From Pseudobacteriovorax sp. (lineage in GTDB: Bacteria; Bdellovibrionota_B; Oligoflexia; Oligoflexales; Oligoflexaceae): a stretch of 64,000 bases of DNA. Below are positions 45,889 to 54,806 of the stretch, in pieces. The notes below the pieces were generated by a model that saw only the letters and a list, made by a program, of their open reading frames with translations, was not told the DNA's origin and did no database searches. Numbering within the stretch: the first letter of the stretch is position 1; the number at the start of each line of letters is the position of its first letter. The position numbers and the translations under genes are program-made. Location: contig JABSRP010000022.1 in assembly GCA_013215145.1 (NCBI GenBank), forward strand, positions 1 to 64,000, read 5' to 3'.

Positions 45889-47259
45889 TTGAGTAGATTA
45901 AGTAAGGTTTTGATGGCTGGAGCAATCGTTTGTGGTGCGAATTCCGCATTGGCAGACGAGAACTTTGAATATCACGGATATTTACGTGCCGGTGGCGGCT
46001 GGTCCGAAAATGGTACACAACAAAGTTGTTTCAAACTAAACGCTTATGGTAGTGGAGCCACATCGCGATTGGGTAACGAGTGTGGAGGCCTTTACGGTGA
46101 GCTGACACTTGCCCATTGGGCAAACAAACCGAAAGAAGGGTCGACTGAAGCCTGGTTTAAAACATCGGTAACACTATCTGTAGTTGCTGATATGTTTGCT
46201 TCCTGGGAGCCGACAAATACAGACGATCTGATATTGTCTTTGCGGGAGGTATACACTCAAGCGGGTAATATCTTACCGAACGAGGCTTTAATCTGGATCG
46301 GAAAGCGATTCTATCGCCGTGTTGATATCCATATGCTTGACTTGTTTGTAAGTACGAACTCAGGTGGTCGTGGATTTGGTATCGAAGAGATGAAATTAGG
46401 TGACGGTCGGTTTGCCTTTGCGATCACCCAATACAAGAACGCAAACTCGTTTACGATAGATGACGAGACTAGCGTTTCTATGCCTCTCGAGAATGTCTTC
46501 GATGTACGGTATGCCTGGAGCGGCTTTGACGTTCATTTGATTCACGGTCAAACAGGTCAAACCTCAGCCACTGGGGACAACAACGCTGAAAAGTATTTTG
46601 AAGCTATGAGCGGTCAGTCCTTATTTGTGAGCTACTATAACGATATGGGAGAGGGGCGCTCCAACAAGACGATATTCCAATACGGACGTGGTATCTACGG
46701 ACCGAACCTCGGTAGCGGTGACCGCTTTATGTCAATGTCTGATGGGTCAAATGTTGTTCGTAAGGGTGAGAGTGCTAAAAAAGACGCTGTTGATGAGTCT
46801 TCGGCAATCCGCGTTATCAATCAGCATATCAAGCAAGACAATGCCTATGAGTACGCTTTTGTAGCCATCGCGCAGCAAGACGACATCACAAGCCACAAGC
46901 TTGGCGATCAGAGCGATGCAAAAGCTCGTCAAACATTGCTAGCTGAAGTTCGTGGTTCGTACTATTTAAACGATAATACCAAGCTGACTGCTGATGTGGC
47001 TCATTGGGCCATTACAAATGCAGTGTTTGGTGAAGCTAATAGTGAGGAGCAGAACGACCAAGCTCTTACCAAGGTGACTCTGGCTACTGAGTTAGTGCCT
47101 TCAAGAGGGTACTGGGTAAGACCATCCCTCAGATTCTTTGTGACTCATGCGAGCTGGGATGACGGTGCACAAACAGGTGGAGTTGGTGGACTACTTGGTC
47201 ATCAGCAAGATGAGAAAAGTGGTTTGACTTACGGTTTCCAAACAGAATACTGGTGGTAA
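45889..47259 (+). CDS. Maltoporin-like carbohydrate porin
   Basis: A 456-aa outer-membrane porin of the LamB family, admitting maltodextrins. It has a signal peptide ending NSALA, the N-terminal FEYHGYLRAGGGWSENG, the conserved RLGNECG, and ends in EYWW, as LamB does. TTG 45889 is the start, with AAGGGG six bases upstream. The internal IGKRFYRRVDIHMLDLF corresponds to the greasy-slide region of the family. It lies 400 bases upstream of an alpha-amylase gene in the same direction, which fits uptake of amylase products. Confidence 0.85.
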   Translation: MSRLSKVLMAGAIVCGANSALADENFEYHGYLRAGGGWSENGTQQSCFKLNAYGSGATSRLGNECGGLYGELTLAHWANKPKEGSTEAWFKTSVTLSVVADMFASWEPTNTDDLILSLREVYTQAGNILPNEALIWIGKRFYRRVDIHMLDLFVSTNSGGRGFGIEEMKLGDGRFAFAITQYKNANSFTIDDETSVSMPLENVFDVRYAWSGFDVHLIHGQTGQTSATGDNNAEKYFEAMSGQSLFVSYYNDMGEGRSNKTIFQYGRGIYGPNLGSGDRFMSMSDGSNVVRKGESAKKDAVDESSAIRVINQHIKQDNAYEYAFVAIAQQDDITSHKLGDQSDAKARQTLLAEVRGSYYLNDNTKLTADVAHWAITNAVFGEANSEEQNDQALTKVTLATELVPSRGYWVRPSLRFFVTHASWDDGAQTGGVGGLLGHQQDEKSGLTYGFQTEYWW

Positions 47260-47299
47260 TCGTAAGCATTTAATCCTACATAAAGTCTAAGAAATCTAA

Positions 47300-47334
47300 A
47301 CCAGTCAAGCAGCTTTGCTTTGGCTGGTTTTTTT
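47300..47334 (+). terminator. Intrinsic terminator after maltoporin
   Basis: An imperfect stem (CCAGTCAAGCAG with TGCTTTGGCTGG) is followed by seven T residues, 40 bases after the stop. It overlaps the last codons of the leftward CPXCG gene. Confidence 0.7.
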
Positions 47335-47512
47335 ACGAGCGCTCAGCTTGGACAGAAAAGCTCCCATCCATGTGAACAGAAAACCTTAGTAAAATAGGTT
47401 GGCAGCATACCTGGCAATCCTCAATGTATGATGTGCTCCCTTCCGATAGGTCAAAAAACGAATCACTGATCTCTCCGCAAAATGGGCATTGGTATTTGTA
47501 AGTTTCTTCCAT
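47333..47512 (-). CDS. CPXCG-motif cysteine-rich mini-protein
   Basis: A 59-aa protein, MEETYKYQCPFCGEISDS then DCQVCCQPILLRF, and ends QAERS. The pairs CPFC and CQVCC form the zinc-ribbon-like CPXCG family of small bacterial proteins of unknown function. It is convergent with the maltoporin gene, and its end lies in that gene's terminator. The upstream region toward the amylase gene is AT-rich. Confidence 0.8.
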   Translation of the reverse strand: MEETYKYQCPFCGEISDSFFDLSEGSTSYIEDCQVCCQPILLRFSVHMDGSFSVQAERS

Positions 47513-47703
47513 GATTTTGTGCCTTAATCTTCTAATTTTGTAAAAAAACTACGGAAAATCGACGAAAATGTTGCAGATTAGTCTGTTTGCATTCTTTATA
47601 CGGCCGCTTGGTCAATTAGCGATGGTACTCCATTAATAAATCTTTTAATAATATTTTAACCCTACCCGGTTGTAAGATGATGTGGGAAAAGGAGATTTTT
47701 GTA

Positions 47704-49080
47704 ATGAGAAACTTTTCAAGAATTCTGTACCTGATGTTTCTATTTCAGGGTAAATCACTCTTTGCAGGTTCTGAGGGGCTTCCTCGTACAGTTTTCGTTC
47801 ACTTGTTTGAATGGAGTTGGAATGACATTGAAAAAGAGTGCCCGCTTCTAGGAGAGCTTGGGTATGGGGCCGTTCAAGTGTCGCCGCCGCAAGAGTCTAT
47901 TGATAGGCCTGAGTGGTGGTCGCGTTACCAGCCAGTAAGCTATCAAATTCAGGGGCGCAGTGGCTTTGAAGAAGACTTCAGGCGCATGATCCGGGTTTGC
48001 GGTGAGCATGGGGTCGAGATTTATGCCGATGCTGTTATCAACCACATGGCAGCTCGCAATCGTAACTTCCCAGGCGTTCCGTATTCATCCCTAGACTTCC
48101 ATACCTGCTTCGTACCTATCGATTATAGCGATCGCTTCAAAATCCAAAATTGTGATCTAAATGGATTGAATGATTTAGCCACTGAGAAAGAGTATGTGCG
48201 GTCGATGATCGCTAATTACCTGAACAAACTGATCGACATGGGAGTCAGGGGGTTGAGGATCGATGCGGCTAAGCATATACCTGCTGACGATATCGCTAAT
48301 ATTATTTCTCGGCTTCGTGGCAACCCTTATATCTTTCAAGAGGTCATAGGCGCTGCGCAGGAGCCGGTTACGGTATTTGAATACGATCAAATTGCAGACG
48401 TGACTGAGTTTCTATACGGAACGACGTTAGGGCGGCATTTCAAGGGGCAGGCCGCGCTAAAAGAACTGCGATATTTGAACTTCTTCGATGGTTGGCTCAA
48501 CTCAGATAATGCCGTTGTTTTCACCGATAATCATGATACGCAGCGATATGAACCATTTAGTGTGATGACCTTCAAAGACGATGGCCGTCGTTACAATCTT
48601 GCTAACGTATTTATGCTTTCCTATCCTTACGGGTATCCAAAGGTGATGTCTTCGTATCGATTCAATAGCTTCGATCAGGGTCCCCCTTCTCAGCGTGTAT
48701 ATCAAGGTGCTGGATGCTTCAACGAATGGGTTTGCGAGCACCGGTGGACCTCCATCGCCAATATGGTCGAATTCCGAAATGTCACGGCAAAGGACTTCAG
48801 GATCGATAACTGGTGGGACAACGGTTTTAATCAAATTGCTTTCAGTCGCGGCTCTAGCGGTTTCGTGGCCATCAATGGGGAAAACTTTCGCATGCAGCAA
48901 CGCCTATTCACAGGAATGGCCCCGGGGCGTTACTGCAACGTGACTTCAGGGCGATTGATTGCCTCGGAAAATCGCTGTGAAGGTGGTGATATTACCGTTG
49001 ATCAAAATGGCTTCGTAATCATTGATATCGAAGCCTTTGGTTCGTTAGCCATACACGAGCGCAGTCGCTACTCGTTTTAA
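47704..49080 (+). CDS. Secreted animal-type alpha-amylase (GH13)
   Basis: A 458-aa protein with a signal peptide (ending KSLFA). ATG 47704 follows AAGGAG. The GH13 conserved regions are all present: I ADAVINHM, II GLRIDAAKH with the nucleophile Asp, III FQEVIG with the acid Glu, and IV FTDNHDTQR with the transition-state Asp. Sequence details resemble the chloride-dependent animal/actinobacterial type rather than Bacillus enzymes. The domain C beta-sandwich forms the last 90 residues. It should cut starch outside the cell or in the periplasm, with the upstream maltoporin taking in the products. Confidence 0.9.
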   Translation: MRNFSRILYLMFLFQGKSLFAGSEGLPRTVFVHLFEWSWNDIEKECPLLGELGYGAVQVSPPQESIDRPEWWSRYQPVSYQIQGRSGFEEDFRRMIRVCGEHGVEIYADAVINHMAARNRNFPGVPYSSLDFHTCFVPIDYSDRFKIQNCDLNGLNDLATEKEYVRSMIANYLNKLIDMGVRGLRIDAAKHIPADDIANIISRLRGNPYIFQEVIGAAQEPVTVFEYDQIADVTEFLYGTTLGRHFKGQAALKELRYLNFFDGWLNSDNAVVFTDNHDTQRYEPFSVMTFKDDGRRYNLANVFMLSYPYGYPKVMSSYRFNSFDQGPPSQRVYQGAGCFNEWVCEHRWTSIANMVEFRNVTAKDFRIDNWWDNGFNQIAFSRGSSGFVAINGENFRMQQRLFTGMAPGRYCNVTSGRLIASENRCEGGDITVDQNGFVIIDIEAFGSLAIHERSRYSF

Positions 49081-49108
49081 CCTATGTGTCTTGTTGAAAT
49101 GTTACTTC

Positions 49109-49148
49109 CATGCAATCCTCAAAACCAAGAGGGTTGCATGTTTTTTTT
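49109..49148 (+). terminator. Intrinsic terminator after alpha-amylase
   Basis: A 12-bp stem (CATGCAATCCTC with GAGGGTTGCATG, one wobble pair) with a short loop is followed by eight T residues. Confidence 0.85.
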
Positions 49149-49959
49149 ATAGTTGTCTAAAAATCCAATCCTTGTAGTAACGGATGTCTAGGTTGTATCC
49201 GATTCCCTCATCACAAGCAGGACCTGATAGCGGCATTCCTAGAAGCTGATAACTTTGGTCGTCTCCGCTTTTTATGTATACAGATCCTCCCGAATCACCC
49301 TGGCGACTTCCTTTTCCGGGGTTAGGACCGTCTTTAAAGTGCTGTGCGGATGTCCACTCTTCTGTCGCGAAGGTTGAGACTGATCGAAGGCTGAATGGGC
49401 GAAAGCTTATCCATTCTTGAAACTCCTCATCGTAAGTAAGATCGAATTGATTCTCGTAAGAGCCAAAACCTGCAATAACGATAGAGGTATCTACTAGGGA
49501 GCCCTCGAAGGAAGTTATGGACGCTGGCGATGAGCCTGGGATTGGTTGGTCTAGGAAAAATAGAGCCATGTCGTAAGACTTTTGCGAGCGGTAGCCCTCT
49601 TCATCGCCAAGGTCACCTCGATAGAGATCATGAGGTACGCAGCGATTGATGCGAACCCAAGATTTATTGGCTAGTAGGGTAGAAGGACCTAAAATCGCAT
49701 ATCTAGGAGAGAATTGGAGACAGGTGTGGGCTGCGCCAACAGCTACGGTAGGTGCAATCAGTGTGGCACTACCTTCGATATCCGCATACCAGTCACCCTG
49801 GTAGAATTCGTCCTGAGAGAAGAGCCCAATGCTGGACTGGCGTATTGATGGGTTTTCGGGGGTCCTACCACCGAAGACTGAGGGGTCTGAGGTATCCAGA
49901 TAGTTGTGACAGGATGAAGAGATGATGCTGAGAAGGATTAAATACTTGGCTGAGTTCAT
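49147..49959 (-). CDS. Trypsin-like S1 serine protease lipoprotein
   Basis: I start at ATG 49959 (270 aa), after AAGGTG. The signal ends in the lipobox IISSSC. The propeptide-like FGGRTPENP replaces the usual IVGG. The catalytic residues are His in GAAHTC, Asp in YDMALF and Ser in RQGDSGGS. GGS in place of GGP after the serine is a common variation. The product is a surface- or periplasm-anchored endopeptidase of unknown target. It is convergent with the amylase gene, and the stop codon lies directly at the amylase terminator. Confidence 0.85.
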   Translation of the reverse strand: MNSAKYLILLSIISSSCHNYLDTSDPSVFGGRTPENPSIRQSSIGLFSQDEFYQGDWYADIEGSATLIAPTVAVGAAHTCLQFSPRYAILGPSTLLANKSWVRINRCVPHDLYRGDLGDEEGYRSQKSYDMALFFLDQPIPGSSPASITSFEGSLVDTSIVIAGFGSYENQFDLTYDEEFQEWISFRPFSLRSVSTFATEEWTSAQHFKDGPNPGKGSRQGDSGGSVYIKSGDDQSYQLLGMPLSGPACDEGIGYNLDIRYYKDWIFRQL

Positions 49960-49968
49960 TTTATTCAC

Positions 49969-50321
49969 CTTAGATGGCGATCTAGCCTACATAGCAGGCG
50001 GTTATGAATAGGTGAAATAAAATCACAAGCTCTCCCGTAGAACTGTTCTTTGTCTGTGGATAAGCGTCAGTATGACTTCATATTAGCCATGATGGAGTCG
50101 GTTATTTATATTTAGTTACGTTTCATGATCGTAAAGCTGTGTTAATTTAATCTTAACTTTATTTCATTTTTAACAAGGCGAGCTTGCTTGGGTGCTATGT
50201 ATCTGTTACAAGTTGGTGGCGCTTCCTTAAAGCGCGACATTGGTACTTGTATAAGCTGGAAATAGGGTCCAGCGTTTCTACCAGACACCAGAAATGTCTG
50301 ACTACAAGGAGAGATTCTTTC
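49969..50321. other. Divergent promoter region of S1 protease and endonuclease genes
   Basis: No reading frame is convincing in this 350-base gap. A frame in phase with the nuclease is open back to 50184 but has no ribosome-binding site. The nuclease ATG at 50322 has AAGGAGAG instead. I see no clear operator or repeat. Confidence 0.4.
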
Positions 50322-51470
50322 ATGAAGCTTGCAACTTCACTATTGCTTGACGTGCGCATGCCTTTTGTGCGTCGAATTAACACAAACACAGCTATTAGTA
50401 TCTCTAAAGTAGTCGTTACAGCTAGTTTGCTGATAGGTGCCCAGAGCGCACTTAGTCGCAGTGACTGTCCAGGAAAACCAGAAACTGATACCATGGTATG
50501 TCTCAAATCCCCGGATCACCGACCCGGGGATATTTTTTTGAGATCAGAGTCAGGTCGCCCTCTTGGAGTGGATTGGCCGGATTTTACCGACGCTCGCTTG
50601 ATCGAGTACTCCGGCAACTGCCGATTAGCACTTGTTGAAGGCGATGAGCAGGAAACGGCTTGGGTCTCACGCGAGGTTGTGGAAGATCTGAGTGAATGTG
50701 GGCGTTTTGAGGTCGAGCCAGAGCCGGAAATTACGGATCCAGAACCGGAAGTTACCGATCCAGACGAAACTCCCGTGGTAGAGACCCCAAGAAACTTACC
50801 GTCACATCTTCAGGTTTTTATGGATGCCGCCCCTAGGGAAGACATCCAAGGTTGCAGCAGCTCCCGCGAGTGCGAGGCAGACTTAGAGGCTTATGCTTCA
50901 AGAAATATCCGAACTTACGGCTACTCAAGGGCACGTGAGTTTATGTTCCAGGAGATTCATGCTGAACTTGATAACAGCGGGCGACGGATTGTTTATGGTG
51001 TCTATACTGGTGAGTGGAAGCCCCTACCGAATCGCGGGACGCCTAACCACCAAATCATCAACACTGAACACACCTTTCCTCAGTCTCGTTTGAAGAAAGG
51101 ACGGAAGTTTGGTCAGTCGAAGGCTGATTTGCTTCACCTGTTTCCGACCATTAGTGATGTGAACTCAACGCGCTCCTCTCTACCGTTCTCTGACTGTGGA
51201 AGTACAAACGGACGCTGGAAAGTTTGTGGTGCTGGATTTGAGCCGCCAACCGATCACAAAGGGGCTGTCGCAAGAGCGATGTTCTATATGTCTATCGTCT
51301 ACGATCTGAATATTGCGCCAAGTGAGGAAAGAACCCTCAAGCGATGGAATGATATGTATCCGGTGACCGAAAAAGAAATCGAACGGTCTTACAAGATTTT
51401 CGGGATTCAAGGTAATCGCAACCCATTTGTAGATAATAAAGACTGGGTTAATTTGATAGCCGATTATTAG
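50322..51470 (+). CDS. Secreted endonuclease I family nuclease
   Basis: A 382-aa protein with a long N-terminal signal region and a cleavage site near ALSRS. A small N-terminal domain of about 90 residues with Cys pairs follows. An acidic Pro/Glu/Asp linker repeats EPEPEITDPEP, and a C-terminal endonuclease I domain (about 150-382) carries NTEHTFPQSRL (catalytic His), KADLLHLFPT and KGAVARAMFYM. Family members are Mg-dependent, non-specific DNases outside the cell or in the periplasm, useful for digesting DNA of prey or the environment. A terminator-like hairpin lies inside the early coding region. Confidence 0.85.
   Translation: MKLATSLLLDVRMPFVRRINTNTAISISKVVVTASLLIGAQSALSRSDCPGKPETDTMVCLKSPDHRPGDIFLRSESGRPLGVDWPDFTDARLIEYSGNCRLALVEGDEQETAWVSREVVEDLSECGRFEVEPEPEITDPEPEVTDPDETPVVETPRNLPSHLQVFMDAAPREDIQGCSSSRECEADLEAYASRNIRTYGYSRAREFMFQEIHAELDNSGRRIVYGVYTGEWKPLPNRGTPNHQIINTEHTFPQSRLKKGRKFGQSKADLLHLFPTISDVNSTRSSLPFSDCGSTNGRWKVCGAGFEPPTDHKGAVARAMFYMSIVYDLNIAPSEERTLKRWNDMYPVTEKEIERSYKIFGIQGNRNPFVDNKDWVNLIADY
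50507..50539 (+). promoter_or_regulatory. Terminator-like hairpin inside the endonuclease coding sequence
   Basis: An 8-bp perfect G+C-rich stem (ATCCCCGG with CCGGGGAT), a 9-nt loop and seven T residues lie about 62 codons into the nuclease gene. The structure meets the usual criteria for intrinsic termination and could lower or condition expression of the full-length nuclease. Confidence 0.6.
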
Positions 51471-51535
51471 TTGGTCGATCCGACAGGAGATGCCATCGTA
51501 TTTGTAGGATCACAGTTACTAGAACGAATCAAGGG

Positions 51536-51937
51536 TCAGGCTGCAGCTTGGCCCTTTTGTGTATGCTTAAAATGATCGAGAACAGCTTTTAGTTGATTCA
51601 CATCAATGGGTTTTTCGATAAACGCTTCGATACCAAGGTTGTCTATTTGCTTCTGATGCATTGACTGCTGGTGACCAGATATCATGCAAACATACGGCCT
51701 CGTTTCCGTTGTGCTAATACGATAGATAGACTCCACTAATGCAAAGCCACTCTGTTTGGGCATGGAGATATCCATGAAAACAAGTTTTGGCTTCCTGTCT
51801 GAAAATATGGTCGTGGCTAAGTTGGGGCATTCTGTCGATACAATACCTTTACAACCAAGCCGTCTCAGTAGCAAAGTAAGGATCAGGTTGTTTTCTTTTT
51901 GGTCGTCAACCAATAAAATTTCATGGGATTGACTCAT
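51536..51937 (-). CDS. Single-domain response regulator
   Basis: A stand-alone receiver domain of 133 aa from ATG 51937 (GAAGGA upstream). Phosphorylation residues are present: the acidic pair in LLVDDQKENN, Asp in VFMDISMPKQSG, Ser in CMISGH (in place of the usual Thr) and Lys in IEKPID. There is no output domain. It starts four bases after the esterase stop, so the two share an operon. No histidine kinase is adjacent, so its partner is elsewhere. Confidence 0.85.
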   Translation of the reverse strand: MSQSHEILLVDDQKENNLILTLLLRRLGCKGIVSTECPNLATTIFSDRKPKLVFMDISMPKQSGFALVESIYRISTTETRPYVCMISGHQQSMHQKQIDNLGIEAFIEKPIDVNQLKAVLDHFKHTQKGQAAA

Positions 51938-51941
51938 GGTA

Positions 51942-53009
51942 TTAGATCCTTCTTCCATGCTGGCATCCATCAAAGCCTTTAATCTTGCTTCCATTTGTTC
52001 TAAACGGGATGCCTTTAGTTATGTATTGAATCGCATCTCTTTCAAAGTCTTCCAGCCAAAACTTGTTTTCTGTCGGTGCATCGAATCGTGATGCTAGCGA
52101 GTGATTTGCCGCATCAGGATAAAAGCAGATATGGCGTTTTGCTTCTGAATTATGGAAGACTCTCAAAATGCGATCATTATCCACGGCTTTGTCTTTGTCG
52201 ACGAGCACAAATTGGCTTTCGACTTGCAACCTGACGGTCTCTGAAAGATCGTAGCCAAACTGCTGAGATGCTATCATGTGGGTGATATCGAAGTCACAGA
52301 TTCCAGCGCGTCCACCTTTTCTCTCTTCAAGGCATGCCTGACCCCAGCCGATGGTTCGCTCTAAGATGGCCTTCGTCAACTGCTCGCCGGGGGTAAACCA
52401 ACTTGTTATCCTGCTTTTAGATATCTCATTGAGTCCGCCAAGGATACTTGAGATAAGTCCCGATAGTTTATAGTAGGGGATTATGAGCAGAGCTCGCCGG
52501 TATATGCTGGGATCGTCTAGCACAGCTTGGGTCGCATAAGCGGAGCCTAGTGATAAACCGCCTATGACTTTATTATCTGAAGGGTATTGACGCATGATGG
52601 TATTCATCTGTTTGACAAACGCAGGCATCACAGATTGATAGGTTTCGCGATTGGGAAGGGTTTTTTGCTCATGGGTTTGGTCCTGTGAGCCATGGCCCGG
52701 TAGTAGTGGCAAAAGCACATCCCAGCCCGCAACACTTAGTTGGTTGGCTAGGGCATAAAATTGTTGGGGACAGGCTGTGAAGCCATGCATGAGTATAACC
52801 ACGCCCATGCGTTCCTGAGTTTTATGGCGAAATGAAGTTGGTTCGCAAGATTTTTGTAGCGGCATCTTGCTCTTTGTTTCGTTGACGTAGTTAAGCCACG
52901 GCTTGTGGGTGACGTCGTTGGAATCGGACGATAGTTTGCTGCTGGATGTTGGTGTCCGGCAAGAAACGAGCAGTGTACTTATTGTAAGTAGGTAAATGAT
53001 GAGCCACAT
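51942..53009 (-). CDS. Alpha/beta-hydrolase lipoprotein (esterase/lipase-like)
   Basis: A 355-aa lipoprotein (lipobox TLLVSC). The fold is alpha/beta hydrolase: the oxyanion-type HGFTACPQQF, the nucleophile elbow GGLSLGSA with its Ser, and the late His in AANHSLASR. The acid is likely an Asp in VLVDKDKAVDND. It resembles carboxylesterases acting on acyl esters. It lies upstream of the response regulator in the same operon. A smaller frame overlaps its start but is a shadow. Confidence 0.8.
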   Translation of the reverse strand: MWLIIYLLTISTLLVSCRTPTSSSKLSSDSNDVTHKPWLNYVNETKSKMPLQKSCEPTSFRHKTQERMGVVILMHGFTACPQQFYALANQLSVAGWDVLLPLLPGHGSQDQTHEQKTLPNRETYQSVMPAFVKQMNTIMRQYPSDNKVIGGLSLGSAYATQAVLDDPSIYRRALLIIPYYKLSGLISSILGGLNEISKSRITSWFTPGEQLTKAILERTIGWGQACLEERKGGRAGICDFDITHMIASQQFGYDLSETVRLQVESQFVLVDKDKAVDNDRILRVFHNSEAKRHICFYPDAANHSLASRFDAPTENKFWLEDFERDAIQYITKGIPFRTNGSKIKGFDGCQHGRRI

Positions 53010-53180
53010 GACGACGATCCTCCCACTCAGACGATCGACTGTTCTTTTTAGATCTTTCTAGGTATGTTTTTCCTACAACATCTCTGAAACGCGAACATTC
53101 TGTGCCAGACTGTTGATGTCTGTTGCCTACCAACGACCGACATACTTAGGAGTGCCATTTGTGTGGTTCTAGTCGAAGTT

Positions 53181-54536
53181 CTAAGATGTTGCTAATTGAC
53201 GATTGATACCACTAGACTGCCAAATATTTTGGCGCCAGCGGTAGATACAAATGAGCCCCCGGATCGCCTCATCCACAGCATTCGCCATAAAAATACCCAT
53301 TAGGCCGAAGTCTAAAACGATCCCGAAAAAGTAAGCGAGGGGAACAGCGATACACCACATGACTATCATGCCGGTGGTGCTGTTGAATACAGCGTCTCCA
53401 GTCGCTCTCAAATTTGCGCCAACGACGACATTCATACATCGACCGAGATCAGATACTAAGGAGAGCAGCAGGATATCTCTCGCTAAGGACATGATGCTTT
53501 CATCGCTGGTAAGCAGGCCGAATACTGGACGGTAAAAAACTATGAGCCAGAAGGTGACAAATATTGTCGAGACTGTGGCCAATCCCAGCGACTTCCATAG
53601 AATGTCATTAGCATTTGAGAAGTCTTTAGCACCTACAGAGTTGGCTATCAAAACAGATGATCCCTGACTCACAGCAACGGCGATGAGAATGACAAAGGTG
53701 AGAGCTTGTCCGACGTATACATTGGTGGCTAAGGCCATACTTCCCATGCTTACGATAAACATTGTGACCGCAACCCGACTTCCCTGGTATGCCATGGGCT
53801 CTGCAATAGCTGGGATTGCGATTCTAAAAATCTGAACCAGATAAGACCGGATTTTTTCTTTCTCAATCCATCCCAGGCCGTGTAGCAGTTTTCTCCGGTA
53901 GGCCAGTCCGATACTCAGTAACAAGCCAGTAAACCAAGAGGATACGGTTGCTAGGGCAATCAATTGGATGGAGGTGGTATCCGGTCCATCACCAAATTGA
54001 ATTAAAAATAAGGCGTTTAGCCCAAGGTTCATCAGGTTAAGGACTATAGATGATAGTAGATTATCCCTGGTATGGCCATAACTCTCCATGATACTGGCTA
54101 AGGCGCGTCGGATGGAAAAGAATGCAAAACCCCAACCTATTATTGGCATGTAAGCAGCAGCGAGGATGACTAAATCAGAGTCAAGCCCTAGCGCGACCGC
54201 AATCGTCTCACTAAAAAGAATCAATAGTAAGGACCAAGCTAGGCCCACTATCAAGCTGAGAGCGATGGCAATAGTAAACACATGATTGGCATCTTGCTTT
54301 TTTCCCGCTCCCAAATACTGAGTCGCAATATTACAGCAGCTTCTGGAAAGACTGCTTACAGTAAGCATGCCGAACCCTAGAAAAGCAAGGATGGCTCCGA
54401 CGGACGCTGCAGCCTGGTCGCTGATTTGAGCGAGGAAGTACATATCGACCATTCCCGTTAGCACGGCGAACACAAGTTCGATAAAGATCGGCCAAGAGAT
54501 CCTTATGATGTTTTTGTATTTGGAATACTGAAAGAT
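53181..54536 (-). CDS. MATE-family multidrug/metabolite exporter with non-standard start
   Basis: A MATE transporter with about 12 membrane segments, exporting cationic or amphipathic compounds by Na or H antiport. The frame from GTG 54473 (430 aa) lacks TM1, but in-frame sequence upstream, IIRISWPIFIELVF, completes it. No ATG, GTG or TTG exists between that point and an in-frame stop. An ATC at 54536-54534 has GGAG six bases upstream, so initiation from AUC would give the expected 451 aa. The alternative is a mutated ATG or a sequence error. The rest of the gene is intact. Confidence 0.75.
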   Translation of the reverse strand: MFQYSKYKNIIRISWPIFIELVFAVLTGMVDMYFLAQISDQAAASVGAILAFLGFGMLTVSSLSRSCCNIATQYLGAGKKQDANHVFTIAIALSLIVGLAWSLLLILFSETIAVALGLDSDLVILAAAYMPIIGWGFAFFSIRRALASIMESYGHTRDNLLSSIVLNLMNLGLNALFLIQFGDGPDTTSIQLIALATVSSWFTGLLLSIGLAYRRKLLHGLGWIEKEKIRSYLVQIFRIAIPAIAEPMAYQGSRVAVTMFIVSMGSMALATNVYVGQALTFVILIAVAVSQGSSVLIANSVGAKDFSNANDILWKSLGLATVSTIFVTFWLIVFYRPVFGLLTSDESIMSLARDILLLSLVSDLGRCMNVVVGANLRATGDAVFNSTTGMIVMWCIAVPLAYFFGIVLDFGLMGIFMANAVDEAIRGLICIYRWRQNIWQSSGINRQLATS

Positions 54537-54732
54537 AGCTGTCTCCGTCGAAATAAGCCAAATTGCAGCTGAAATCTAACTGCATTGTAGTCATTTAGCA
54601 AGTTTTAAGAGCAGCGATCTGATAGCTTGCGCTCTGGCTCTGTAAGTGTCTGATATTATATTATGTAATGCTTGCGAAGGGAGAGTGTTTTTGATGAAAA
54701 ATTGTAATATTACTAGCAAAGCTGTTGAATGG

Positions 54733-54763
54733 AAAAACCCCGCTCCTCTGGTGAGGGGCGGGG
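54733..54763 (-). terminator. Intrinsic terminator after transglutaminase-elicitor gene
   Basis: On the minus strand a G+C-rich 11-bp stem (CCCCGCCCCTC with GAGGAGCGGGG, one wobble pair) and a 4-nt loop are followed by TTTTT. Confidence 0.85.
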
Positions 54764-54806
54764 AGTGGCTTTACAGCCAGCGTTGACACAACTATCTTAG
54801 CTAAGA

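Noticed and set aside
50184..50321. N-terminal extension of the endonuclease from base 50184
   Set aside because: ATG 50322 has a strong AAGGAGAG site and begins the signal peptide region; the extension has no ribosome-binding site.
54331..54594. Separate 87-aa gene overlapping the MATE start
   Set aside because: It is the shadow frame of the MATE N-terminus; family-like residues are in the other frame.
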